Below, in pieces: positions 48,769 to 57,951 of a DNA stretch of 64,000 bases; the stretch's first letter is position 1, and every line of letters begins with the position of its first letter. The position numbers and the translations under genes were made by a program. A model generated the notes under the pieces. That model searched no databases. It saw only the letters and a list, made by a program, of their open reading frames with translations, and was not told the DNA's origin. This DNA comes from Pararhodobacter aggregans (GTDB lineage Bacteria > Pseudomonadota > Alphaproteobacteria > Rhodobacterales > Rhodobacteraceae): NCBI RefSeq assembly GCF_003075525.1, contig NZ_QDDR01000002.1, forward strand, positions 537,885 through 601,884. Reading direction: 5' to 3'.

Positions 48769-49623
48769 ATGCACAGGCCTTTTCCCTTCCAGACGCCGCC
48801 CGATGCCGCCGCCCGCCGCGCCGTGGCCCCGGTCATCTGCTACCCGACCGAGACGCTGCCGGCCCCGGACAGCGCAACCTATGCGCGCGCCCGGCAGAGC
48901 GCGCGGAAGATCGGCAGCGTGACGGTGCCGGCGCGCGAGGGGCGGGCCTTCCGCGTGCCCGCAGGCGGGTTCTTCCGCATCAGCTGCACCGAGGGGCCGC
49001 AGGTCGGCGACCTCAACCTCTTCTCGGCCGAGGACCCGCGCGAGCGTTTCTATTCCGGCAAGACAAGGGCGCTGCACGGCACGCATCTGGGGGTCGGCGA
49101 CCGGATGTGGTCGGTGTTTCCCTGGCTTCGGCCGATGGCGACGCTGGTGGCGGATACGCTGGGCTGGTACGGGGTGGATGCCTTCGGCGGGCGGGTCCAC
49201 GATGTGATCGGCACGCGCTGCGATCCCTATACGCACTGGCTGCTCTCGGGCGGCGGGCAGTACCATCATTGCTGCCATTCCAACCTGACAAGGGCGCTGA
49301 GCGACGCCGGGGTCGAGGGGGCCGAGGCGCTGGTGCATGACGTGCTCAACGTCTTCATGTGCACGGGTTTCACGGCCGATACCGGGCAGTATTTCATGAA
49401 GGCAAGCCCGGTGCGGCCGGGCGATTACCTGGAATTCTTCGCCGAGATCGAGCTTCTGGGCGTGCTCTCGGCCTGCCCGGGCGGCGATTGCAGCGCCGAA
49501 CATTCCTCGGACACGGCCGCCTGCCATCCACTCGAGGTCGAGATCTGGGAAACCCCGGCCGAGGCACTGGCCGGCTGGGCACCGCCTCGGCCCAACGGCT
49601 ATGACGGGACACATGGCCGGTGA
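48769..49623 (+). CDS. DUF1989 urea-carboxylase-associated-type protein
   Basis: 284 residues from ATG 48769 (MHRPFPFQTPPDAAARR); an upstream ATG at 48718 would add 17 residues. DUF1989 pattern: VPAREGRAFRVPAGGFFRIS, then GPQVGDLNLFS, RVHDVIGTRCDPYTH and HHCCHSNLTRAL. CPGGDCSAEHSSDTAACHP near the C-terminus is Cys/His-rich and could bind metal. Proteins of this family sit in urea or amidine breakdown clusters in other bacteria, but no urea carboxylase is here. It is divergent from the sensor kinase. Its stop is followed at once by dispersed repeat copy B. Confidence 0.88.
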   Translation: MHRPFPFQTPPDAAARRAVAPVICYPTETLPAPDSATYARARQSARKIGSVTVPAREGRAFRVPAGGFFRISCTEGPQVGDLNLFSAEDPRERFYSGKTRALHGTHLGVGDRMWSVFPWLRPMATLVADTLGWYGVDAFGGRVHDVIGTRCDPYTHWLLSGGGQYHHCCHSNLTRALSDAGVEGAEALVHDVLNVFMCTGFTADTGQYFMKASPVRPGDYLEFFAEIELLGVLSACPGGDCSAEHSSDTAACHPLEVEIWETPAEALAGWAPPRPNGYDGTHGR

Positions 49624-49886
49624 GGGGTTTCGCCCTCGTTGCCCGCTGCCGCGGGCGCCTCGGGCGACCAGCGGCGCGGCGTGCCGCCGCGCCGAAGAAG
49701 GGGGGCCGTCTGCCCCCCTCTTGGCCTGACGGCCAATTCACCCCCCGAGGATATTTAGGGCGCAAAGAAGGCGGCTTAACGCCCTCTTAACTTTCATCTT
49801 TGTTCTCTAAATATCCTCGGGGGTTTCTCAAGGGGGTGGAAAACCCCCTTGAGCGGGGGGCGCGGGGGGCTGGCCCCCCGCCTCCT
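49624..49886. repeat. Dispersed intergenic repeat, copy B (near full length, inverted relative to A)
   Basis: Same unit as 35224-35487 in opposite orientation. It fills the whole gap between two convergent stops (49623 and 49894). The internal arms CCCCCGAGGATATTT (about 49742-49757) and AAATATCCTCGGGGG (about 49808-49823) face each other, with a spacer that differs from copy A. GC-rich hairpins lie at both ends. Confidence 0.9.
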
Positions 49887-49893
49887 CCTGCTC

Positions 49894-50886
49894 TCAGCGC
49901 AGGTCGCGGAAGCAGCGGAAGCCCAGGTGGTAATTGGCGTGGCTCGCGGTCGACAGGACCCGGGTCCCGTGCCAGAAGGGTGCGCGCCAGCGGGCCCAGA
50001 ATTCATGCGCGTGCACCGTGTCCCAGATGAACCACGAACCCTTCATCTCGGTCACGCCCAGGGTGGTCGAGCCGCGCGACGCCATCTGGTCGGGTGCCAG
50101 CGGCAGGTTCATGTGTTCGGCCGCATTGCCGTCGATATCGTAGACGCCGAGCGGCGAGTGGCATTGCGGGAAGGACCCCGAGGGATAGGTGTTCGACCCG
50201 CAGCCCGAGAAGGAGCCGCCGTTGCATCCCGGCGTCTTCGAGCTGCCGGTGGCGCAGACGCCGTCCCGCCAGGCGCCGATGGAATAGAGGTTGCGCTGCG
50301 AGGCATAATGGTTGTTGTGCCACGACCGCATCGCCTGCTGGCTGCCGGCGGCGAAATTGTAATCGGGTGGTAGCAGTTGGCCCGCCGCCGCGCCCTCCCA
50401 TTCATGAGCGTCGCCGATCCGCGCGCCCTCGGCCCAGCAGAGCCGCGCCGCCTGATCGGCCCGGACCCAGGTGACCGGATAGGTCAGCGGCACGTTCGGA
50501 TATTCGAACATGAAGGCGCAGACCGTCGCATCCTCGGGGCGCTGGGTCTGGGGATCGTAGAGCGGCACCTCGTAGGGATGGCCGCAGATCCGCTCGAAGC
50601 GGGCGTTGCGATAGGCGCGGCGCACGCTATCGACGCTGCCGCCCTGACGCTCGGCGGCCTGTTCGGGCGTCATCGGGTGGCGGGTCACGGCCGGGTTGCC
50701 CTGGCCGATCATCCCGTTCTCGCCGAAGATCGCCCGGATGCGGTCCATCGTGGCGCCCGAGAGCCCGCGATATTGCTGCATCTGCTGGAACATGACCGCG
50801 TTGTTCTGCGCCATGGTCTGCGCGGCGGCGCCAAGCGGCGCCAGCGCAAGACCCAGCGCCAGGGCAAGGGGTTTCAGGCGTTTCAT
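49894..50886 (-). CDS. Exported SUMF1/FGE-fold protein
   Basis: 330 residues. Sec signal peptide MKRLKPLALALGLALAPLGAAA, cleavage probably before QTMAQ. The rest has the formylglycine-generating-enzyme (SUMF1) fold pattern in its C-terminal two thirds: YPVTWVRADQAARLCWAEG, VYDIDGNAAEHMN (the usual GN-x-x-E-W element with the Trp replaced), MKGSWF and the terminal YHLGFRCFRDL. The catalytic Cys pair of true FGE is not evident, so it is more likely a non-enzymatic or EgtB/PvdO-like relative. It follows the next gene by 11 bases on the same strand, a likely two-gene operon. Confidence 0.85.
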   Translation of the reverse strand: MKRLKPLALALGLALAPLGAAAQTMAQNNAVMFQQMQQYRGLSGATMDRIRAIFGENGMIGQGNPAVTRHPMTPEQAAERQGGSVDSVRRAYRNARFERICGHPYEVPLYDPQTQRPEDATVCAFMFEYPNVPLTYPVTWVRADQAARLCWAEGARIGDAHEWEGAAAGQLLPPDYNFAAGSQQAMRSWHNNHYASQRNLYSIGAWRDGVCATGSSKTPGCNGGSFSGCGSNTYPSGSFPQCHSPLGVYDIDGNAAEHMNLPLAPDQMASRGSTTLGVTEMKGSWFIWDTVHAHEFWARWRAPFWHGTRVLSTASHANYHLGFRCFRDLR

Positions 50887-50897
50887 GGCAGCTCTCC

Positions 50898-52655
50898 TCA
50901 GCGGCGCAGCAGGTAGAAGAAGTCGCGGTTGTCCGAAAACTCGATGAACCGACCCATGGGCGAGCCGTCGCGGTGGCGGCTGTCGGATTCCGCCATCCGC
51001 CGGTCGAGGTGGACGATGGAGAAATCGGGCGAGCCGGGCTCACGCGGGTAGATCGCCGAATAGGTCAGGTCGAGCGAGTTCATGTCCAGAAGCATCGCCA
51101 TGTCGCAGTGATAGGCCTGGAACACCCGGGACATCCCCGAGGGCGTCACCGACATGAAGACGGCATAGATCAGGAACTGGCGGCCCTCGATGGTGCGCAT
51201 GCAGACACCCGAGCGCAGGGTCCTGAGCTGGGCCTCGGCCGAACCCGACCAATTGCCGCCCATCCAGCTGCGCACCTGGCTGCCCGGAACGCCGACGCCA
51301 TCGGCGTTGGGCTCGACCAGGGGGGTGCCGTTCTGGCGGGCAAAGCGGATATAGGGCAGGAGTTGGTCAAGCTGGTCAGACCAGAGGTCCATGTGGACCG
51401 TGCCGTCCTGCAGCACATAGATCGTCGCCAGACCCGGCTGCAGCCGCGACAGGACCACCCCGTTGACCACGAACCCGTAATGGTGGCCGTGGTTGGTATA
51501 GGCGAAATCCGTCAGCCGCCAGGCGCCGTGGTCGCGCTTGAAGCCGCCGGCAAAGATCCCTGCCAGCCGGTCCATGAACACCGGGTTCATCATGCCGGTC
51601 ATCTGCAGGGGCTCGACCGTGCCGAACCCGTCCGGGCCCGGCAGCGAATAATCGCGGCCGCCGCCCGAGGGGCGGGGCGACCAGTCGACCTGCGGATGCG
51701 AGGTGCCGATCTCATAGCGCAGGTCGAAGCGCGACATGTCGAAGGCCCACATATGCACGTCCGAGCCGTTCTCGACCCCGTCGAGCCCGTTGGCGCCGGG
51801 GACCGACATCACCTCCTGGCTGACCATGCCGGGCTGCACGACCGAGGCATAGATGCCGGGCGCGTTCTGCACCGCGTACCAGGCGCCCGCTTCCATCTGC
51901 GTCGATTCCGCGCCGACCAGATCCACGCGCAGGTTCGAGCGCATCACCGGGTTGCGGCGCAGATCGGCATGGCCCAGCAGTTCGACGGTCGAGCCCGCCT
52001 CGCTTTCGTCCATGGTCTGGGCCGAGGTGAGATAGGCATCCTCGTAGAGCGTGTCCTTGATCAGGTTGATCAGGCTCTCGCCGAAGGGGACATAGCCGCG
52101 CAGGAATTCGGTGACGGCCTCGCGCGTGGTGCGGCTGCCCGAGCCCTGGTTGCGCAGGAACATCCGCCCCTCGCAGATCGGCGAATAGGGCAGGTTGGCG
52201 CGGCGGGCCTCTTCCAGCTCGCCCTCCCAGGGGGTGCAGGTGACGGTCCCGGCCTCGCTGGCCACGGTCAGCGCGCGGCCGTGATCCCCCAACGAGACGG
52301 TGAAGAGTTCGGGTGCCGCGTTCTCCAGATGCCAGAAGCGCTGGTTGCGGCCCTCGCCGGTTTCCAGCACGAACCAGGCGTTCACATAGGGGTTGAGCGA
52401 GGTCAGCCGCAGCGCCGTGCCATCAGCGCCGAGACCCGAGAGTTCGGCCCGGAACGGCTGGAACTCCACGACCGTGCGGCGGTAATCCTCGCGGAAATCG
52501 GCGAATTGCGCGGCGCGGGTGGCGGCGGGCATGTACCAGGGCGCCATGGTGTCGGCCCCGGCCGCCAGGGCAAACACCGAAGCTCCGGACCCCAGGGCGA
52601 CCGGGAGGATCGCGGCGGAACAGCGGGCCAGGAAGCCAAAGGTCGTCAATGTCAT
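50898..52655 (-). CDS. Exported protein, distant phosphodiester-glycosidase-like candidate
   Basis: 585 residues. Signal peptide at the N-terminus (FLARCSAAILPVALGSGASVFALAAG). No family is certain. The region from about residue 360 fits the plan of NAGPA/YigE-type phosphodiester glycosidases by eye: AGIFAGGFKRDHG, GFVVNGVVLSRLQPG, YVLQDGTVHMDLW, RQNGTPLVEP, then RSGVCMRTIEGRQFLIYAVF and CDMAMLLDMNSLDLTY, placed like the RNG.G and LNLDGG motifs of that fold. The N-terminal half is unlike anything I recognise. With the SUMF1-like gene downstream it forms an exported pair. Function is not known. Confidence 0.7.
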   Translation of the reverse strand: MTLTTFGFLARCSAAILPVALGSGASVFALAAGADTMAPWYMPAATRAAQFADFREDYRRTVVEFQPFRAELSGLGADGTALRLTSLNPYVNAWFVLETGEGRNQRFWHLENAAPELFTVSLGDHGRALTVASEAGTVTCTPWEGELEEARRANLPYSPICEGRMFLRNQGSGSRTTREAVTEFLRGYVPFGESLINLIKDTLYEDAYLTSAQTMDESEAGSTVELLGHADLRRNPVMRSNLRVDLVGAESTQMEAGAWYAVQNAPGIYASVVQPGMVSQEVMSVPGANGLDGVENGSDVHMWAFDMSRFDLRYEIGTSHPQVDWSPRPSGGGRDYSLPGPDGFGTVEPLQMTGMMNPVFMDRLAGIFAGGFKRDHGAWRLTDFAYTNHGHHYGFVVNGVVLSRLQPGLATIYVLQDGTVHMDLWSDQLDQLLPYIRFARQNGTPLVEPNADGVGVPGSQVRSWMGGNWSGSAEAQLRTLRSGVCMRTIEGRQFLIYAVFMSVTPSGMSRVFQAYHCDMAMLLDMNSLDLTYSAIYPREPGSPDFSIVHLDRRMAESDSRHRDGSPMGRFIEFSDNRDFFYLLRR

Positions 52656-52896
52656 TCTCCTAAAAAATCGAACCTGAATCCGGGCGCGGAAACCCCGCGC
52701 GGCCGGTATCGGGGCGAGCCTGCCTCAATCGGTCCCGGGCTGCAAATCACGGCAAGTCGAGGGGACAGAACTCTCCGCATGTGTTGAATTTGGGCAACTT
52801 ATCACAGAAACTTTACAGCGCCGGACACTCGGCGCTTGCCGCCACCGGCTGCGGACAGGGCAGGCCGGGTGCCCTCCGTATGCAACGGCATACCGA

Positions 52897-52925
52897 TTGA
52901 TTTTCCCGTAGCCGCTGTCTATGAA
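52897..52925 (+). promoter_or_regulatory. Candidate housekeeping promoter of fumC
   Basis: TTGATT, a 17-base spacer, then TATGAA, ending 25 bases before the fumC ATG. Both hexamers are close to sigma-70 consensus and the spacing is ideal. Start of transcription would be near 52932. Confidence 0.4.
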
Positions 52926-52950
52926 GCCGCAAATCCCTGAGGAGACAGCG

Positions 52951-54345
52951 ATGACCGCCACCCGTACCGAGACCGACAGCTTCGGCCCCCTTGAGGTTCC
53001 CGCAGACAAGTACTGGGGCGCGCAGACCCAGCGGTCGATCATCAACTTCCCCATCGGCTGGGAGCGTCAGCCGGTGCCGATCATCCGGGCTCTGGGGGTC
53101 ATCAAGAAGGCCTGCGCGCTGGTCAACAAGGCGCAGGGCGACATGGAGGCGGGCCTCGCCGATGCCATCGCCGCCGCGGCGACCGAGGTGATCGAGGGCA
53201 AGTTCGACGACAATTTCCCGCTGGTCGTCTGGCAGACCGGCTCGGGCACCCAGTCGAACATGAACGCCAATGAGGTGATCTCGAACCGCGCCATCGAGAT
53301 GATGGGCGGTGTCATGGGCTCGAAGAAGCCGGTGCATCCGAACGATCATTGCAACATGGGCCAGTCGTCGAACGATACCTTCCCGACGGCGATGCATGTG
53401 GCCATCGCCATGCAGGCCCGTGACGTGCTGATCCCGGGGCTGGAAAAGCTGCACAAGGCGCTGGTCGCGAAATCCGAGGAATTCAAGGACATCATCAAGA
53501 TCGGCCGCACCCATACGCAGGATGCGACGCCGCTCACGCTGGGGCAGGAGTTCTCGGGCTACGCCAAGCAGGTCGAGCGCGGGATCGAGCGGGTCAAGAT
53601 GTGCCTGCCGCATATCTACGAGCTGGCGCAGGGCGGCACGGCCGTTGGCACCGGCCTCAACACCCGCGTGGGCTGGGACAGCCGCGTCGCGGCGCAGATC
53701 GCCGAGATCACCGGGCTCCCCTTCATCACCGCGCCGAACAAGTTCGAGGCGCTCGCCGCCCATGACGCCATGGTCATGTTCTCGGGCGCGCTGAAGACCG
53801 TTGCCGCCTCGCTCTTCAAGATCGCCAACGACCTGCGGCTTCTGGGCTCGGGCCCGCGCTCGGGTCTGGGCGAGCTGATCCTGCCGGAAAACGAGCCCGG
53901 CTCGTCGATCATGCCGGGCAAGGTGAACCCGACCCAGGCCGAGGCGCTGACCATGGTCTGCGCCCATGTCATGGGCAATGACGCCGCCGTGGGCTTTGCC
54001 GGCTCGCAGGGTCATTTCGAGCTGAACGTCTACAACCCGATGATGTCCTACAACGTGTTGCAGAGCATGCAGCTTCTGGGCGACTCGGCCAGCGCCTTCA
54101 CCGACAACATGGTGGTCGGCACCCAGGCCAATACCGCGCGGATCGACAAGCTGATGAAGGAATCGCTGATGCTGGTGACGGCGCTGGCGCCGACCATCGG
54201 CTATGACGCGGCGACCAAGGTGGCGAAGACCGCCCACAAGAACGGCACGACGCTGCGCGAAGAAGCCATCGCGCTCGGCTATGTCGATGGCGAGACCTTC
54301 GACCGCATCGTCCGCCCCGAGGACATGATCGGCCCCAAAGGCTGA
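52951..54345 (+). CDS. fumC: Class II fumarate hydratase
   Basis: 464 residues from the ATG at 52951 ([17 protein letters not shown]), chosen because of the GAGGAG ribosome site just upstream; an in-frame ATG at 52921 is too early. Hydrates fumarate to L-malate in the TCA cycle, iron-free tetramer. Blocks: [62 protein letters not shown], and the signature [15 protein letters not shown], with the catalytic Ser in the flexible loop. Length matches the family (about 460). A strong hairpin follows. Confidence 0.98.
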   Translation: MTATRTETDSFGPLEVPADKYWGAQTQRSIINFPIGWERQPVPIIRALGVIKKACALVNKAQGDMEAGLADAIAAAATEVIEGKFDDNFPLVVWQTGSGTQSNMNANEVISNRAIEMMGGVMGSKKPVHPNDHCNMGQSSNDTFPTAMHVAIAMQARDVLIPGLEKLHKALVAKSEEFKDIIKIGRTHTQDATPLTLGQEFSGYAKQVERGIERVKMCLPHIYELAQGGTAVGTGLNTRVGWDSRVAAQIAEITGLPFITAPNKFEALAAHDAMVMFSGALKTVAASLFKIANDLRLLGSGPRSGLGELILPENEPGSSIMPGKVNPTQAEALTMVCAHVMGNDAAVGFAGSQGHFELNVYNPMMSYNVLQSMQLLGDSASAFTDNMVVGTQANTARIDKLMKESLMLVTALAPTIGYDAATKVAKTAHKNGTTLREEAIALGYVDGETFDRIVRPEDMIGPKG

Positions 54346-54367
54346 GGCCGCGCGACGCAGGACAGGG

Positions 54368-54396
54368 CAGGGCGGTCTTTGCGGGCCGCCCTGTTT
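54368..54396 (+). terminator. Terminator after fumC
   Basis: CAGGGCGG ... CCGCCCTG stem with a ten-base loop followed by TTT, 23 bases after the fumC stop. Confidence 0.75.
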
Positions 54397-54482
54397 GCTG
54401 TCGGAACCGGCGCGGTATCGACGGCGTTTGACAGCAGGGGCATTCCGCGCAAGATCGGAAGCCGGCAGCGGGAGGATCCTTC

Positions 54483-55373
54483 ATGGAATGGCGCGGCAAA
54501 CGGACCAGCCGGAATATCGAGGACCGGCGCAGCGGCGGCTCCTCGCGCGGCGGATTGCCCGGGATCCGCATCGGCGGCGGGCGTGGCGCGGGCCCGCTGG
54601 GGATCGTCGGCACCATCGTGGTGTTACTGATCGGTGCCTATTTCGGCGTGGATCTGAGCGGGCTGACCGGCTCCGGCGGCTCGTTCAGCGCCCCGACCCA
54701 GCAGACCGCGCAATCTGGCCCCAACACCATCGACGACGATGAAGAGGCCTTCGTCGCCACCATCCTCGGCGAGACGGAACAGGTCTGGACGCAGATCTTC
54801 GCGGCCTCGGGCCAGCGCTACACGCCGACCACGCTGGTGCTTTACCGCGGCGGCACGGGGTCTGCCTGCGGCATGGCGCAATCGGCGATGGGCCCGTTCT
54901 ATTGCCCGGGCGACCGCCGCGTCTATCTGGACACCGATTTCTTCCGGGTGATGGAGCAGCAGCTCAACGCGGGCGGCGAGTTCGCCAATGCCTATGTCAT
55001 CGCCCATGAGGTCGCCCACCATGTCCAGAACCTGACCGGCACGCTGGGCGAGGTGAACGCCCAACGCGCCCGCGTCTCGGAACGCGAATCGAACGCGCTC
55101 TCGGTGCGGATCGAGCTACAGGCCGATTGCTACGCCGGGGTCTGGGCCCATGCGGCGGCGCGGGAACTGGCGCTGACCGACGCCGATATCCGCGAGGCGC
55201 TGAACACGGCGGCCCGGATCGGCGACGACGCGCTGCAACGCTCGGCGGGCGGGCGCGTGGTGCCCGACAGCTTCACGCACGGCACCTCGGAACAGCGCCA
55301 GGACTGGTTCTTCCGCGGCTACCGCGCGGGCGACCCCGCCCAATGCGACACTTTCGCCGCGCGGAGCCTGTGA
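54483..55373 (+). CDS. YpfJ-type neutral zinc metallopeptidase
   Basis: 296 residues. N-terminal tail with Arg/Gly-rich start (MEWRGKRTSRNIEDRR), then one membrane helix (LGIVGTIVVLLIGAYFG, about residues 42-60), so a single-pass membrane protein with the protease domain outside the cytosol. Zinc motif HEVAHHVQ (about residue 180) fits the gluzincin HExxH. Other family blocks: GSACGMAQSAMGPFYCPGD, VYLDTDFF and SVRIELQADCYAGVWAH, the Glu in the second being the third ligand. C-terminus RQDWFFRGYRAGDPAQCDTF is typical. The next ATG follows the stop directly. Confidence 0.92.
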   Translation: MEWRGKRTSRNIEDRRSGGSSRGGLPGIRIGGGRGAGPLGIVGTIVVLLIGAYFGVDLSGLTGSGGSFSAPTQQTAQSGPNTIDDDEEAFVATILGETEQVWTQIFAASGQRYTPTTLVLYRGGTGSACGMAQSAMGPFYCPGDRRVYLDTDFFRVMEQQLNAGGEFANAYVIAHEVAHHVQNLTGTLGEVNAQRARVSERESNALSVRIELQADCYAGVWAHAAARELALTDADIREALNTAARIGDDALQRSAGGRVVPDSFTHGTSEQRQDWFFRGYRAGDPAQCDTFAARSL

Positions 55374-55559
55374 ATGGCCGAGATCGTCAACCTGCGGACC
55401 AAACGAAAACAGGCCGCGCGGGACGAGGCCCGGGCCAAGGCCGACAGCAACGCCGCGCAGCACGGGCTGAGCAAGGCCCAGAAGGCCCTGGCCAAGGCCC
55501 GGACCGACAAGGCCACCCGCGATCTGGACGCGCATCAACTCGACCCCAAATCCCCTTAA
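55374..55559 (+). CDS. DUF4169-family small basic protein
   Basis: 61 residues, lysine- and arginine-rich, mostly one helix. MAEIVNLRTKRKQAARDEAR is the standard DUF4169 start. Starts on the base after the metallopeptidase stop (TGA ATG), so translation is coupled. Function of the family is not known. Its end is directly followed by a partial copy of the dispersed repeat. Confidence 0.88.
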   Translation: MAEIVNLRTKRKQAARDEARAKADSNAAQHGLSKAQKALAKARTDKATRDLDAHQLDPKSP

Positions 55560-55562
55560 CCC

Positions 55563-55627
55563 TTCCTTAACCCGCTATCTTTGTTCGTCAAATATCCCGG
55601 GGGTGCGGGGGCTGGCCCCCGCTCCGC
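55563..55627. repeat. Dispersed intergenic repeat, copy C (partial)
   Basis: CCTTAACCCGCTATCTTTGT, AAATATCCCGGGGGT and a GCGGGGGCTGGCCCCCGC hairpin match the right half of copy B, same orientation, without the CTCAAGGGGG hairpin and without the left half. The last codons and the stop of the minus-strand gene 55588-56214 lie inside it. Confidence 0.75.
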
Positions 55628-56214
55628 CCTCGCCACGCGGCCCAATCCTCGGGTGTATCGAGGTCCGTTACCGCCCGCTGACCCGGCAGGGCAATCAGCC
55701 TCGGCGGATGCGCCTTCAGGATCGACCGCGCCCCGTCATCGCCGCCCAGCCCGGCGAAGAGCGGCAGCAGCGCGGGCGGGAAGATGACCGGATGGCCGGG
55801 TGTCCCGTCCTCGGCCGTCGCCCGCAGGGGCCTGGCGCCGTCGTAGCCCGCGGCAAGGCGGCGGAAATCCTCGGCCGTCAGCTCGGGCATGTCGGCCGGG
55901 GCGAGCAGCAATGCCGAGCCTTCTGCCCAGCGGGCCGCGCCTTTCAGCGAGGCGCTCATGCCCTCTGCCGCCTCCCCGATTGTCAGGCATTCGACATCCA
56001 GCCCCTCCAGCGCCGCCACCCGCTGCGGCCGGTCCGGGGGCAGGGTCACGGCGACCGGGCCGAGCCCCGCCGCCTGCATCGCCAGGACCTGCCGCCGGAT
56101 CAGCGGCAGGCCCTCGACCTCTTCCAGCAGCTTGTCGCCGCCGCGCATCCGGGTCGAGCCGCCGGCGGCCAGCAGCACCAGCCTCAGCCGCGGGGGTGAC
56201 ATGTCCCCGTCCAT
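55588..56214 (-). CDS. MocA/MobA-like nucleotidyltransferase
   Basis: 208 residues from ATG 56214 (MDGDMSPPRLRLVLLAAG; ATG 56202 is equally possible). NTP-transferase fold with the nucleotide-binding LLAAGGSTRMRGGDKLLEEV (about residues 14-33), then LLAPADMPELTAEDFRRL with the metal-binding Asp and GHPVIFPPALLPLFAGLGGDDG. Closest in pattern to MocA, which makes molybdenum-cytosine dinucleotide from Mo-molybdopterin and CTP. The window has a molybdenum enzyme (xdh), though at a distance. The last 11 residues (SGGQPPHPRDI) are encoded by a dispersed repeat. Confidence 0.86.
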   Translation of the reverse strand: MDGDMSPPRLRLVLLAAGGSTRMRGGDKLLEEVEGLPLIRRQVLAMQAAGLGPVAVTLPPDRPQRVAALEGLDVECLTIGEAAEGMSASLKGAARWAEGSALLLAPADMPELTAEDFRRLAAGYDGARPLRATAEDGTPGHPVIFPPALLPLFAGLGGDDGARSILKAHPPRLIALPGQRAVTDLDTPEDWAAWRGRSGGQPPHPRDI

Positions 56215-56570
56215 TGCGCGGCGCGGATGTTGTGGGCCAGCACGATCAGGTTCGAGGAATGCACGGCGATGCCATTGGCGCCCACCGTGGTCATGGTCGG
56301 ACCCGAAGGGTCGAAGGCCACCAGCACCCCGTCATTGGTGAAGCTGACCGGCATCGGCGGGTTGGCAGTGTTGTTCTCGTAGCGCGCGGTCTCGCCGTCT
56401 TCGGACATGACCAGCGCGAAGGACAGCCGGGGCTCGCTGCCGGTGGTGCAGGTGGCGCTGGCGGCGTCGCATTCCTGGACGAAGGCGCAATCGAGGATCT
56501 GGGCCGGGACATTCTCGGCCATCGCGCATTGGGCCATGCTGAGGGCCAGAAGGGAGAGCAGAAGTTTCAT
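56184..56570 (-). CDS. Small exported protein, unknown
   Basis: 128 residues with a Sec signal MKLLLSLLALSMAQCAMA, cleavage probably before ENVPAQ. A Cys in the signal (MAQCAMA) is not in a clean lipobox. The mature part is beta-rich with three Cys residues in its first third (DCAFVQECDAASATCTTG) and one at the end (WTGTCHPRG), suggesting disulfides. I do not recognise a family. The stop overlaps the start of the nucleotidyltransferase gene by about 30 bases. Confidence 0.78.
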   Translation of the reverse strand: MKLLLSLLALSMAQCAMAENVPAQILDCAFVQECDAASATCTTGSEPRLSFALVMSEDGETARYENNTANPPMPVSFTNDGVLVAFDPSGPTMTTVGANGIAVHSSNLIVLAHNIRAAQWTGTCHPRG

Positions 56571-56643
56571 GAAAGGTCGCCGTCTATCCGTGGAGCGCGG
56601 ATTTCCTCGAACCCGCCAAAACCGGGCGTCACCGCGACAGGAG

Positions 56644-56666
56644 GGCCGCGATCGCCGATCGCGGCC
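56644..56666. other. Strong inverted repeat
   Basis: GGCCGCGAT-CGCCG-ATCGCGGCC, a perfect 9-bp stem in the gap between the GlxA-like gene and the small exported protein. Could end the GlxA-like transcript on the minus strand, but has no T-run. Confidence 0.45.
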
Positions 56667-56832
56667 GACTATAACACCTTCATCCCTCAGTGAAAGACCG
56701 GGAGGCAGCGCCGGGGCCCGGATCGGCGGAGCCGGGTCGTGCAGGTATCAACGGGGCAGGGCGCGTCCCCGGAAACCTGTGCAGCCGCAGGGGCTTGTCC
56801 GGCGTTCCTGAGAGATTGGAGGAAGGCGTGCC

Positions 56833-57951
56833 TTACTCCAGATCGTCCAGCAGATCCTCGCCCTCGTCCCCGGGTTCGCCGCCCAATTCGTCATCCAGCC
56901 CATGCGTGCCGCGCTCGCGGTAGGGCGTGGTGCCGTATTGCGCGCGGTAGCATTTGGAGAAATGCGAGGGCGAGGCAAAGCCGCAGGCCAGCGCCACGTT
57001 GATGACACTGAGCTCGGTCTGCATCAGCAGGTTGCGGGCCCGGGCCAGCCGCAGCTCCATGTAATAGCGCTTGGGCGAGCGGTTGAGGTAGCGCCGGAAC
57101 AGCCGCTCCAGCTGCCGGGTCGACATGCCCACCTCCTCGGCCAGTTCGGCCGGCGAGACGGGCTCCTCGATGCTCTGTTCCATCCGCTCGATCACCTTCG
57201 ACAGGCGCGGATGGCGGACGCCGATCCGGGTCGGGATCGACAGGCGCTGAATGTCGCGGTCGGTGCGGATCGTGGTGTAGATCAGCTGATCGGCCACGGC
57301 ATTGGCCAGATCCTTGCCATGGTCATCCGCGACCATGGTCAGGATCAGGTCGATGGAGGCCGTGCCGCCTGCCGCGGTCAGCCGGTTGCCGTCGATCACG
57401 AAGACCGATTTGGTCAGGTCCGTGTCGGTGAATTCCTCGAGGAAGCCGTCGCGGTTTTCCCAATGGATCGTAGCGCGGCGGTTCTCCAGCAGGCCCGCTT
57501 CGGCCAGCGTATGCGCCCCGGTGCAGAGCCCGCCGATCACCGAGCCCTTGCGCGCCACCCTGCGCAGCCAGTTGACCACCGGCTGCGTGGTGTTCGAGCG
57601 CACATCGACCCCGCCGCAGACGATCACCACATCGTCGCGCCCGACCTCGGCCAGCGCGCCGTCGACCAGTAGCGTCGCGCCGTTCGAACAGGTCACCGGC
57701 TTTCCCGATTCGCTCAACAACGTCCAGCGATAGAGCGGCTGGCCGCTCATCCGGTTGGCGATGCGCAGCGGCTCGATGGCGGCGGCGAAGCTGAGAAAGG
57801 TGAATTGATTGAGCAGCAGGAACACGAAATGCCGCTGCCGGATCGGCGCAGGCTGCGAGCGTGCCGCGGCCGGGGCCGTGACAGTAGCGGGCGAGCGGCC
57901 GGTCCGCGCGGGCTGGGGGGAACTGGAACGCGGGGCGGGCAGGTCGCTCAT
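56833..57951 (-). CDS. GlxA-type transcriptional regulator (DJ-1/PfpI plus AraC domain)
   Basis: 372 residues. N-terminal tail (about 40 residues) is low-complexity. A DJ-1/PfpI-like amidase domain (about 40-205) contains FVFLLLNQFTFLSFAAAIEPLRIANRM and GLCTGAHTLAEAGLL, with Cys at the nucleophile-elbow position. An AraC-type double HTH follows (about 255-350) with SPAELAEEVGMSTRQLERLF and VALACGFASPSHFSKCYRAQYG. GlxA-like regulators in alphaproteobacteria often control choline, carnitine or arginine breakdown. Target genes are not evident here. The acidic C-terminal tail is unusual. Confidence 0.91.
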   Translation of the reverse strand: MSDLPAPRSSSPQPARTGRSPATVTAPAAARSQPAPIRQRHFVFLLLNQFTFLSFAAAIEPLRIANRMSGQPLYRWTLLSESGKPVTCSNGATLLVDGALAEVGRDDVVIVCGGVDVRSNTTQPVVNWLRRVARKGSVIGGLCTGAHTLAEAGLLENRRATIHWENRDGFLEEFTDTDLTKSVFVIDGNRLTAAGGTASIDLILTMVADDHGKDLANAVADQLIYTTIRTDRDIQRLSIPTRIGVRHPRLSKVIERMEQSIEEPVSPAELAEEVGMSTRQLERLFRRYLNRSPKRYYMELRLARARNLLMQTELSVINVALACGFASPSHFSKCYRAQYGTTPYRERGTHGLDDELGGEPGDEGEDLLDDLE

